From Firmicutes bacterium UBA5286 (GTDB lineage: Bacteria; Bacillota; Proteinivoracia; UBA4975), in contig DHSM01000020.1 of NCBI GenBank assembly GCA_002408465.1, positions 1 through 49,404 on the forward strand: a DNA stretch of 49,404 nt. The letters are read 5' to 3'. A model generated the notes under the pieces. It was given only the letters and a program-made list of their open reading frames with translations. It did no database searches and had not been told where the DNA came from. Shown piece after piece: positions 42,297 to 49,404 of this stretch. The position numbers and the translations under genes are program-made. Each line of letters begins with the position of its first letter. The stretch's first letter is position 1.

Positions 42297-42505
42297 GCCC
42301 TGGTCAGCTCGAGGGTAAAGACGCCGTCGCCGGCGGGCTGTTCACTGACTTTTAAGCCGCAGTTTGCCGCCAGGCGCTTGATATTCTCCCGGGGGGCGCC
42401 GACGTTGACAGAAACCTGCAGAGGCAGGTTGCCGGCATCGGTTTCTTTCTTGACTTGGATTACGGGAATAGGACATGAGAGACCGGTGACATCGATTGTA
42501 TGCAT
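42293..42505 (-). CDS. TusA/SirA-family sulfurtransferase-like protein, 70 aa
   Basis: This is a small alpha/beta carrier with the family Cys-Pro-x-Pro motif in TGLSCPIPVIQVKK (cysteine at about residue 10). TusA-type proteins pass persulfide sulfur or selenium between enzymes. Genes next to YedE are thought to carry selenium. ATG at 42505 follows GGAGG with eight bases spacing. It ends in an overlap with the DUF3343 gene. Confidence 0.88.
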   Translation of the reverse strand: MHTIDVTGLSCPIPVIQVKKETDAGNLPLQVSVNVGAPRENIKRLAANCGLKVSEQPAGDGVFTLELTRA

Positions 42506-42518
42506 TTATGCTACCTCC

Positions 42519-43580
42519 TTACTTATTGCAGCATTTCCCGCACAGGCGGTGGGCAAAGCCGATTATGCCTAAAATCACCAGCGAAGCAATTACAGCTATC
42601 CGGCCATTGATTCCCAGGCCCGCGGGAGACGCGGCCAGGCTGAAATTATGGGCAAAAGCGGCGCCAACAACCATGCCTACGACGGTGAGAACTGCGTCGG
42701 TATCGCCTTCGCCGGCCAGAATCAGCTGACGCAGGGGACAGCCTCCAGCCAGGACGGCGGCAATGCCCACCACAGCCATGCCTAAGAAGTTCCACAGGTG
42801 CTGGCTATGCGCTACCGGTTGCCCGGCAAAGCTCAAATTGAATTTTCCAAGGATCAAATTGCCCGCCAGGGCAGCCACAAAGATTGCCACGAACCCCCAG
42901 AGCAAATGGGCATCCTTGATGAGAAAAGTATCCCGAATGCCTCCGGCCATGCACAGGCGGGAGCGCTGGGCAAATGCGCCCACCAGCAAACCGGCAGCCA
43001 GGGCGGCGATAATGGGAGCAGTCATAGAACCGGGGCCTGATTCGCTGAAGAAGATAAAATCAGGGCGCAGCAGCAAAGCGGCCAGCAAAGCGATTAAGAT
43101 TACAGGATAAACTAGACCAGTGCTTTTTGCCTGCGGCACGGCCCTGCCGGGATTATACCCTGATTTAAGAGCGGCAATGCCCACAAGGATGCCGGCGATA
43201 AAGCCAAAGAGACCGATAAGGGCGTTGAGGTCCCCGCCGGCCAGGCGCAGAATCATGCGCAGAGGGCAGCCAAGGAAAGCAAGAGCGCCAACCATCATCA
43301 AAAAGCCGAGGACAAAGCGGCGCAGGGGATTTGCTCCTCCCCGGACCTTGAATTCGCCTGTAGCCAGGGCAATTATCATAGCGCCCAGGCCTAAGCCAAT
43401 GATTTCCGGGCGCAGGTACTGAACAACAGCTGCTCGGTGCAGGCCAAGACCGCCGGCAATATCCCGCAAAAAACAGGCGATGCAGAAGCCCATGTTTGCC
43501 GGATTACCCCAAATTGTCAGGGCGATGGCAAGAACTCCAACTACAAGACCAGTAACAATAATAATCCACTTATGTTTCAT
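42519..43580 (-). CDS. yedE: YedE-type selenium metabolism membrane transporter, 353 aa
   Basis: It is a polytopic inner membrane protein of the YeeE/YedE family (about ten hydrophobic helices), thought to import a selenium or sulfur species. Repeated elements GGCPLRQLILAGEGD near the C-terminus and LGCPLRMILRLAGGD in the middle reflect the internal duplication of the family, each with a cysteine in a Gly-Cys-Pro turn. ATG at 43580 follows AGGAGGCGGACTC, a strong ribosome site. It is the first gene of the three-gene unit that converges on the purine operon. Its family, partner genes and length agree. Confidence 0.85.
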   Translation of the reverse strand: MKHKWIIIVTGLVVGVLAIALTIWGNPANMGFCIACFLRDIAGGLGLHRAAVVQYLRPEIIGLGLGAMIIALATGEFKVRGGANPLRRFVLGFLMMVGALAFLGCPLRMILRLAGGDLNALIGLFGFIAGILVGIAALKSGYNPGRAVPQAKSTGLVYPVILIALLAALLLRPDFIFFSESGPGSMTAPIIAALAAGLLVGAFAQRSRLCMAGGIRDTFLIKDAHLLWGFVAIFVAALAGNLILGKFNLSFAGQPVAHSQHLWNFLGMAVVGIAAVLAGGCPLRQLILAGEGDTDAVLTVVGMVVGAAFAHNFSLAASPAGLGINGRIAVIASLVILGIIGFAHRLCGKCCNK

Positions 43581-43636
43581 GAGTCCGCCTCCTAGTATAT
43601 GCTTACACCAGCATTATACATCAAGGGAGGTTATAA

Positions 43637-43684
43637 ATGTTATCAAATATTCTTATAGAATTCACATGCAAGTCTAAGGTTTAG
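43637..43684 (+). CDS. Very short open frame (15 codons) with a good ribosome site
   Basis: ATG at 43637 lies six bases after GGGAGG and the frame ends at TAG 43682-43684 (MLSNILIEFTCKSKV). It lies in the gap between yedE and the type I restriction genes. It may be a leader peptide or the degenerate start of a lost gene. There is no direct evidence of translation. Confidence 0.25.
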   Translation: MLSNILIEFTCKSKV

Positions 43685-43737
43685 AGATATTTCAGCAATA
43701 TTCTCTTGCAAAAACATAATTTTTACATAAAAAGTTG

Positions 43738-43766
43738 TTGCATTTTGCCAGAAATTGTTTTATACT
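43738..43766 (+). promoter_or_regulatory. Promoter of the type I restriction-modification operon
   Basis: TTGCAT, 17-base spacer and TATACT (5 of 6) lie about 50 bases before the first HsdS-like gene in AT-rich DNA. Confidence 0.5.
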
Positions 43767-43812
43767 GAATCTGTAAATTTGATTGCAGTGTTTCTTGGGG
43801 GTGTGTTTATAG

Positions 43813-44394
43813 ATGATAAAGCTTGGCCAGATAGCATCGGTGCAAATGGGGTATTCCTTTAGGTCTCGGGTTGACCTAATTGAATCAGGAGCAATTGCAG
43901 TAATTCAGATGAAAGACCTTACCCACGAGAATGTAGTGGATATTTCTGACCTGGCTCGAACAGAAATTTATAATCTTGCGGACCATCATTTGGTGAATCC
44001 AGGTGACCTTATCTTTAGATCAAGGGGTCAAGTTCTTCAATCAGCAATTTTAACTGTTTCCCCCGGAAGGGCAGTGCTAGCTGCTCCACTACTGCGCATA
44101 CGGGTGACTGGAAATTCTGTTCTTGCGGAATACCTTAATTGGTATATTAATCAAGTCCCGGCCCAATATCAGCTGGCCCGTCACGCAAGCGGCACTGCGC
44201 AGCAAATGATAGGTATACAAACTTTACTAGATCTTGAGGTAGCTTTACCTCCAATAGAACTACAAAAAAAAGTGTGCCAAATTGCTGCCTTTGGGGAGGA
44301 AGAGCAGAGACTCCGGGCAATTATTGCCGACAAACGTAGGAAGTTACTGGCTTCAACACTAACAACTATAGTAATGGGAGGAGAAACACATTGA
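43813..44394 (+). CDS. hsdS: Type I restriction specificity subunit, half size (one target recognition domain), 193 aa
   Basis: HsdS subunits determine which DNA sequence the type I enzyme recognises. This protein has one target recognition domain (about residues 1-155, start KLGQIASVQMGYSF) and one conserved helix (LQKKVCQIAAFGEEEQRLRAIIADKRRKLL). Full HsdS proteins have two of each, so this one probably acts as a dimer or as a partial copy. The ATG follows GGGGGTG at a somewhat long distance. Its stop overlaps the HsdM start. Confidence 0.8.
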   Translation: MIKLGQIASVQMGYSFRSRVDLIESGAIAVIQMKDLTHENVVDISDLARTEIYNLADHHLVNPGDLIFRSRGQVLQSAILTVSPGRAVLAAPLLRIRVTGNSVLAEYLNWYINQVPAQYQLARHASGTAQQMIGIQTLLDLEVALPPIELQKKVCQIAAFGEEEQRLRAIIADKRRKLLASTLTTIVMGGETH

Positions 44395-45911
44395 ATTCCA
44401 AAAATGTAGTAGAACAAAAAGATATTAACGCTGCTGCTTGGTCCGCTTGCGATACCTTTCGGGGGGTAGTAGACCCAGCCCAGTATAAGGATTACATTTT
44501 AGTAATGTTATTTTTAAAGTTTATTTCTGATGTGTGGGCTGACCATTACGAGGGATACCGTAATCAGTATGGGGATGACGAAATCCGTATCCGCCGCAGG
44601 CTAGAGCGAGAGCGTTTTGTCTTGCCAAAAGATTCTAGCTTCTACGATCTCTATGATAAACGAAATGAAGCTAACATCGGAGAATTAATAAACATCGCCC
44701 TAGACGCTATTGAGGAGGCAAATAAGGTTAAGTTGGAAGGGGTATTCCGTAACATTGATTTCAATAGTGAGGCTAATTTAGGAAAGACAAAAGATCGAAA
44801 CCGGCGGTTAAGATTGCTTTTGGAGGACTTTAATAAACCAAAACTTGACCTGCGTCCCAGTCGGGTACCGGAAGATGTAATCGGCAACACCTATATTTAT
44901 CTGATAGAGCGTTTTGCCTCAGACTCTGGCAAAAAGGCGGGCGAGTTTTATACGCCATACAAGGTGTCTGAGTTAGTAGCCAAATTGGCAGCTCCTAAGC
45001 CTGGTGATAGAATCTGTGATCCCGCTTGCGGTTCCGGGGGATTGCTTATTGAAGCAGCCAGAGCAGTTGGTGACCGTAACTATGCATTATTTGGCATGGA
45101 GGTTAACGGCAGTACCTGGGCATTGGCAAGGATGAATATGTTTTTGCATGGCGCAGACAGTGCTAGAATTGAGTGGTGCAATACTTTGACAAGTCCTGCC
45201 CTAGTTAAAAATGACCGCTTAATGAAGTTCAATATCGTTGTGGCAAATCCACCGTTTTCTTTGGACAAATGGGGAGCAGAGGAAGCAAAAAACGATCGCT
45301 TTAATCGCTTCTGGCGTGGCATCCCACCTAAGAGCAAAGGTGACTGGGCCTTTATCTCTCATATGGTAGAAGCAGCTATTGAAAAGGAAGGCCGTATTGC
45401 TGTGGTTGTGCCCCATGGAGTGCTCTTTCGGGGTGGGGCTGAAGGGCGCATCCGTCAGAAGATGATTGAGGAAAATCTGCTGGATACGGTTGTCGGATTG
45501 CCGACTAATCTATTCCCTACAACTTCAATCCCTGTTGCTATACTGGTTTTTGACCGGAGCCGCGAACAGGGTGGGGCAAACCAAAGCCGTAAGGATGTCT
45601 TGTTCATTGATGCAAGCAGTGAATACAATCCCGGAAAGAATCAGAATGTCCTTTCTGATGGGCATATCCAAAAGATCATGCAGGCAGTTCGTGAGCGCCG
45701 AGGCATGGATAAGTACGCCACCGTAGCAACTTTTGAGACTATTAAGGGCAACGATTTCAATTTGAATATCCCCCGCTATGTAGACACTTTTGAAGAAGAG
45801 GAAGAAATTGATATTGTTGCGGTACAGGCGGAAATAGAGCAACTCGAAAAGGAATTAACTGAGGTGCGTGCTAAGATGTCGGAACTCCTGAAGGGAATTG
45901 TAAAGGAATAA
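44391..45911 (+). CDS. hsdM: Type I restriction-modification system methyltransferase subunit HsdM, 506 aa
   Basis: It is an N6-adenine methyltransferase of type I systems, active as part of an M2S complex. The N-terminal helical HsdM domain (residues 10-160) comes first. AdoMet motif I FYTPYKVSELV and DPACGSGGLL (about 190-215) and the catalytic NPPF (about 286) follow. A C-terminal acidic coiled coil closes it. TTG at 44391 is used: it overlaps the HsdS stop (TTGA) and GGGAGGAG is just upstream. No frame break is seen. Confidence 0.92.
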   Translation: MNSKNVVEQKDINAAAWSACDTFRGVVDPAQYKDYILVMLFLKFISDVWADHYEGYRNQYGDDEIRIRRRLERERFVLPKDSSFYDLYDKRNEANIGELINIALDAIEEANKVKLEGVFRNIDFNSEANLGKTKDRNRRLRLLLEDFNKPKLDLRPSRVPEDVIGNTYIYLIERFASDSGKKAGEFYTPYKVSELVAKLAAPKPGDRICDPACGSGGLLIEAARAVGDRNYALFGMEVNGSTWALARMNMFLHGADSARIEWCNTLTSPALVKNDRLMKFNIVVANPPFSLDKWGAEEAKNDRFNRFWRGIPPKSKGDWAFISHMVEAAIEKEGRIAVVVPHGVLFRGGAEGRIRQKMIEENLLDTVVGLPTNLFPTTSIPVAILVFDRSREQGGANQSRKDVLFIDASSEYNPGKNQNVLSDGHIQKIMQAVRERRGMDKYATVATFETIKGNDFNLNIPRYVDTFEEEEEIDIVAVQAEIEQLEKELTEVRAKMSELLKGIVKE

Positions 45912-45949
45912 TCAAGGATACTTCACTATCTATGTCAGGGGGTTTAATG

Positions 45950-46795
45950 ATGAGCGGTAAAGAGATTGAGAAAAAACACCATCAGACCTTTGATTCAATA
46001 AAACAAATTAACGAGCATGGAGCAGAATTCTGGTATGCAAGGGACCTGCAGCCAATTCTTGATTATGGTAGTTGGGATAAATTTAAAAACGTTATAAATA
46101 AGGCAATGACAGCATGCGAGAAGGCTGGACAGATAACACACAACCATTTTTCCCAAGTGGGAAAAATGGTCCGACTAGGTTCTGGGTCTACAAGGGAGAT
46201 CGAGGACTACCAGTTGTCAAGATATGCTTGTTACCTTATTGTCCAGAATGGTGATCCGGTTAAGCCTGTTATTGCCAACGGACAGACGTACTTTGCCATC
46301 CAGACCCGCAGGCAAGAACTTTCCGACGATGCAGTTTTTCAACGTCTACGAGAAGACGAAAAAAGGGTGTTTCTGCGGAACGAGTTAAAGGAACACAATA
46401 AGCAATTGGTTGAAGCTGCCCAGCAAGCAGGGGTGCAAACCAGTCTGGACTATGCCATATTCCAAAACCATGGTTACATGGGGCTTTATGGTGGGCTGGA
46501 CGCTCAGGGAATCCACAAGCGTAAAGGGTTAAAGAAGAGCCATAAAATTCTCGACCATATGGGTAGCACCGAGCTTGCAGCAAACTTATTCCGCGCTACC
46601 CAGACAGAGGAAAAACTACGCCGGGAGAACACCCGGGGTAAAAGTAAAGCTAACCTAACCCATTTTCAAGTTGGGGCTAAGGTCAGGCAAACAATCAAAG
46701 AATTAGGTGGTACTATGCCGGAGGACCTGCCAACACCAGATAAAAGTATTAAACAACTGGAGAAGGAACAGCAGAAGCTGGGGGACGGAAAATGA
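45950..46795 (+). CDS. dinD: DinD-family DNA damage-inducible protein / antirepressor-like, 281 aa
   Basis: The N-terminus (residues 10-60) is a BRO/KilA-type DNA-binding domain (FWYARDLQPILDYGSW). The rest has the DinD-specific part with YQLSRYACYLIVQNGDP and GGLDAQGIHKRKG. E. coli DinD is an SOS-induced protein that inhibits RecA filaments. A gene of this family inside a type I restriction operon may couple restriction to DNA damage or act as regulator; that is inferred. ATG 45950 was chosen since AGGGGG is seven bases upstream; ATG 45932 is an alternative. Its stop overlaps the HsdS start (ATGA). Confidence 0.85.
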   Translation: MSGKEIEKKHHQTFDSIKQINEHGAEFWYARDLQPILDYGSWDKFKNVINKAMTACEKAGQITHNHFSQVGKMVRLGSGSTREIEDYQLSRYACYLIVQNGDPVKPVIANGQTYFAIQTRRQELSDDAVFQRLREDEKRVFLRNELKEHNKQLVEAAQQAGVQTSLDYAIFQNHGYMGLYGGLDAQGIHKRKGLKKSHKILDHMGSTELAANLFRATQTEEKLRRENTRGKSKANLTHFQVGAKVRQTIKELGGTMPEDLPTPDKSIKQLEKEQQKLGDGK

Positions 46796-47931
46796 CACCT
46801 AAGGGCTGGAGAAAGTTACCCCTAGCGGATGTGGCAACTATCCAAACTGGGATTGCAAAAGGTGCAAGGAAGGCTCAAGCCCCTGTGGAAATTCCTTATC
46901 TTCGCGTTGCTAACGTTCAGGATGGATTTCTAGACCTTTCTGAAATAAAAACTATTGAAGTTGATAGGTCTCGAATAGAGAGGTACCTTTTGCAGCATGG
47001 CGATGTGTTGTTAACAGAAGGCGGTGACTTTGACAAACTAGGTCGTGGTTCTGTTTGGAGAGGAGAAATTGGCAAGTGTGTCCATCAAAATCATGTGTTT
47101 GTCGTAAGGACTAACCCGGAAGTTCTGCTGCCAGAATATTTATCTATATTAACAGGAAGTTCTTATGGGAAGTCTTATTTTCGAAAATGCTCCAAACAGA
47201 GTACTAACTTAGCCAGCATGAATTCCACTCAACTTAAGGCATTTCCAGTGTTGCTACCATCCATCTCCGAACAATCTTCCATCGTTGAGTCACTTTCTCA
47301 CTGGGATCAAGCCATTAATAAAACAGAACGGCTTGTTACTGTTAAAGAAAGACAATTCCACTGGACGTTATGCTCATTATTAACTAAAGAGAATATTACA
47401 GGGGAATGGAAGAAGATTGGGGACCTATGTGACATTGATCTGATATTGGAAAAAGGTAAGCCCTTGACTAACGAAGAACGAATCCCAGGCAATGTCCCGG
47501 TAGTGGCAGGAGGAAAAACATACGCTTATTTCCATAACACCTCTACTCATAACATGAATACAATTACTATTAGTGCTTCGGGGGCTTATGCAGGATATGT
47601 TTGGTATCATGACTACCCGATTTGGGCATCTGACTGTAATGTGTTGCATGCAAAAAGTGCAGATATATCAGTGAGGTATCTTTACTTTGTCCTGAAATCT
47701 CAACAAGAAAAACTGTATGCTTTGCAGTCTGGTGGAGCACAACCACATGTATATGCTAAGGATGTAATACTACTTAAGCTTCTTGTGCCTCCTATCAAGG
47801 CTCAGAGGAAAATTGAAAACATATTAGATGCAGCTGAGCAAGAAATACAGCTCTTAAATTTACTAAAAGAAGCTTACGTTACTCAGAGACGCGGCATCAC
47901 AAATAAAATATTCTCCGAGAATATTACGTGA
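46792..47931 (+). CDS. hsdS: Type I restriction specificity subunit HsdS, full size, 379 aa
   Basis: Two target recognition domains are visible. Residues 1-150 begin GWRKLPLADVATIQTGIAKG, followed by a conserved helix FPVLLPSISEQSSIVESLSHWD (about 155-180). A second domain from about residue 205 starts WKKIGDLCDIDLILEKGKPL, with the second conserved helix LLVPPIKAQRKIENILDAAE (about 330-350). This is the ordinary two-domain HsdS layout recognising a bipartite site. It overlaps the dinD stop by four bases. The recognition domains are AT-rich, as usual. Confidence 0.88.
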   Translation: MTPKGWRKLPLADVATIQTGIAKGARKAQAPVEIPYLRVANVQDGFLDLSEIKTIEVDRSRIERYLLQHGDVLLTEGGDFDKLGRGSVWRGEIGKCVHQNHVFVVRTNPEVLLPEYLSILTGSSYGKSYFRKCSKQSTNLASMNSTQLKAFPVLLPSISEQSSIVESLSHWDQAINKTERLVTVKERQFHWTLCSLLTKENITGEWKKIGDLCDIDLILEKGKPLTNEERIPGNVPVVAGGKTYAYFHNTSTHNMNTITISASGAYAGYVWYHDYPIWASDCNVLHAKSADISVRYLYFVLKSQQEKLYALQSGGAQPHVYAKDVILLKLLVPPIKAQRKIENILDAAEQEIQLLNLLKEAYVTQRRGITNKIFSENIT

Positions 47932-47944
47932 CGGAGGTTATGTG

Positions 47945-49404
47945 GTGAGTAAGCAACTGTTAGAAAAATCACTTCATGCTAATAATTTCTTATATACTGC
48001 AGTGAAGTTAAGCCGGGGAGACGAAAGTAAACGGCGGGAAGTAATCAACGCATTGGTATGCTTGCATAATGAGGGTGAGGTTGACTTAATTGCACAATTT
48101 ATGGAGCTTCACAATGAACCTGATTCTAAGCTAGATTTCGTTTTTGCCAGATACTTGTTTAAAAAAGCACTACCTCTGTTGCATGCACCTGTGGAACAAG
48201 TAATGGCATGTGTGTCCCATTTGGTAAAAGAAGCGGGCAATGATATGGCTAACAATAGTGTATTTACCTCTTTTGTTGATTACTGCGAAACAGACTCTTC
48301 CAGACCAGAGACTGCCCTTGAACTTATTAAAAAGGATCCCGATAAATGGATGGATTTCATCGCTTCAACTATTTCTGCGGGAACCCGTTTAGACTTTGAA
48401 GGATTTTTAAAAGAAGCAATTGCTTTAACCAATCATGATAAATTAGAGATTCGCAGACGTGCAGTATTTTCCCTTAGTCGGATTAAATTCCCTGCGGAGC
48501 AGGAGCACTTAATGACTGAGGTATTAGACTGTATTAACGGTATTGTAACTCGGGAATCTGATGACTTATTATTGGCTAATACAGTATGGCCTATTGTTAT
48601 GTTGTTGGCAATTACTCCGTTAGTTCCGCAGTGTCTAGATACCATGAAAACGGTCTTAGAAAAAGGTAGTGATAGAACTATTTACAATATCGCTGAAGCT
48701 TTCGCATCAAGTGACAATCTCCCTGGATTGTTCTATGAAATGGTCAGTCCTTACATGCTAAAGAAATTTCCGTCGAATGCTGAGGCTACTACTATGATAG
48801 ATAGGTGTACAGTTGCCATAATTGAACGGGATGGTCCAGCGCAAGGATTGGATTTTCTTCAGTCTTATTTAATTATGAATAAACCGCATGTATCGCTTAA
48901 GCCATTTCAAGGGTTTATCTATATTGCATTACAGAATAGAGCCCTGTGTCAAAAAGTATGCACTCGTTGGCTCCTTCTTGGAGAACCGGTTTTATGTGAT
49001 GCAGTAAATACAATTGTCTGCGCTTCGCACGATGACGAATTTATTTTAGAAGTTGATCAGAAGGAAATAGACTGTAATAGTACAGAACAGATGGTTTTTC
49101 TTGCCCGAAAGGCTATCGGCTATCTCTTTTTCAAGCCGATTGCTGCCGCGAGTATGATCATGTCACTTATTTTGCAGACAACCGATTCCGACTTAACGCA
49201 GCACCTAAGCTCTTTACTTTTTAATCCCCTTCTTATCAACTATCCTGGCACTTTGGTTGTATATTATAAAAAAAAGATTGAAGCGCAGGTGCAAACTGAA
49301 GAACTGACAAATGTTCTTGAATCATGGGATTCATATTTAAAAAGCCTACAATCTATTGAAGAGGTTCCTGAGTTACGGTGGTTGTCAAGGAAGTTGTCGC
49401 TTTT
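47945..49404 (+). CDS. Unrecognised alpha-helical protein, partial (runs off the window end)
   Basis: A frame opens at GTG 47945, seven bases after GGAGG, and continues without any stop to the end of the window (over 480 codons). The ATG at 47940 is a false start (ATG TGG TGA). The product is acidic, rich in Leu, Val and Ile in regular helices with no signal peptide. Short repeated helix pairs (for example REVINALVCLHNEGEVDLI and RRRAVFSLSRIKFPAEQE) give a HEAT-like look. There is no enzyme motif. It follows HsdS with 13 bases between stop and start, so it is a member of the type I operon, placed before the expected HsdR. The family is unknown. Confidence 0.75.
   Translation, partial: MSKQLLEKSLHANNFLYTAVKLSRGDESKRREVINALVCLHNEGEVDLIAQFMELHNEPDSKLDFVFARYLFKKALPLLHAPVEQVMACVSHLVKEAGNDMANNSVFTSFVDYCETDSSRPETALELIKKDPDKWMDFIASTISAGTRLDFEGFLKEAIALTNHDKLEIRRRAVFSLSRIKFPAEQEHLMTEVLDCINGIVTRESDDLLLANTVWPIVMLLAITPLVPQCLDTMKTVLEKGSDRTIYNIAEAFASSDNLPGLFYEMVSPYMLKKFPSNAEATTMIDRCTVAIIERDGPAQGLDFLQSYLIMNKPHVSLKPFQGFIYIALQNRALCQKVCTRWLLLGEPVLCDAVNTIVCASHDDEFILEVDQKEIDCNSTEQMVFLARKAIGYLFFKPIAAASMIMSLILQTTDSDLTQHLSSLLFNPLLINYPGTLVVYYKKKIEAQVQTEELTNVLESWDSYLKSLQSIEEVPELRWLSRKLSL

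Noticed and set aside
1..49404. CRISPR arrays, tRNA or rRNA genes, intact insertion sequences
   Set aside because: No regularly spaced repeats, no tRNA-like T-loop and anticodon patterns and no transposase motifs were noticed on reading both strands; a dedicated search would be needed for certainty.

Overview
The window looks like a chromosome segment of an anaerobic Gram-positive bacterium, probably a Clostridia-type Firmicute. The evidence is strong AGGAGG-type ribosome sites, TTG and GTG starts, an AbiE module, and a purine catabolic cluster with the selenium-delivery genes seen in purine-fermenting anaerobes. No rRNA, tRNA, CRISPR array or intact transposase was found. The genus cannot be told from sequence alone.

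1-9.1 kb is ordinary chromosome. It holds a small membrane protein, nicotinate phosphoribosyltransferase with a coupled unknown gene, a GT4 glycosyltransferase coupled to an alkaline-phosphatase-like membrane protein, an ABC-F ATPase and a polysaccharide deacetylase lipoprotein. Several good sigma-A promoters and terminators are visible.

9.2-24.2 kb is a decayed accessory and defence island. It has copies of a short REP-like repeat, a frameshifted lipoprotein and a coiled-coil protein. Next comes a large defence operon: PLD-SNF2 helicase, DUF4391 protein, SieB-like membrane protein, type III-like Mod, truncated RhuM, and Res. Mod and Res read intact. The helicase carries an amber codon, an AbiE toxin-antitoxin insertion exactly at helicase motif III, an internal deletion and a frameshift. 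DUF4391 is frameshifted, and RhuM has lost its C-terminal half. A Phd/ParE-type toxin-antitoxin pair and a plasmid-type DUF3991/TOPRIM relic close the island.

24.4-43.6 kb is a compact, GC-richer cluster for purine catabolism through selenium-dependent molybdenum hydroxylases. XdhC has its two domains in permuted order and is divergent from the main operon. The operon runs: two PLP enzymes, an XRE-cupin regulator, xanthine dehydrogenase-type trimer A, 8-oxoguanine-type deaminase, SsnA, trimer B, a PreA-like iron-sulfur dehydrogenase and adenine deaminase. Convergent to it are YedE, a TusA-like protein and a DUF3343 protein, the usual selenium handling trio. Together they would deaminate adenine and oxidised guanine, hydroxylate the purine ring and feed carbon and nitrogen into catabolism.

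43.6-49.4 kb is a type I restriction-modification locus: half-size HsdS, HsdM, DinD, full-size HsdS, then an unrecognised helical protein running off the window edge. No HsdR is visible, so it probably lies beyond the edge.
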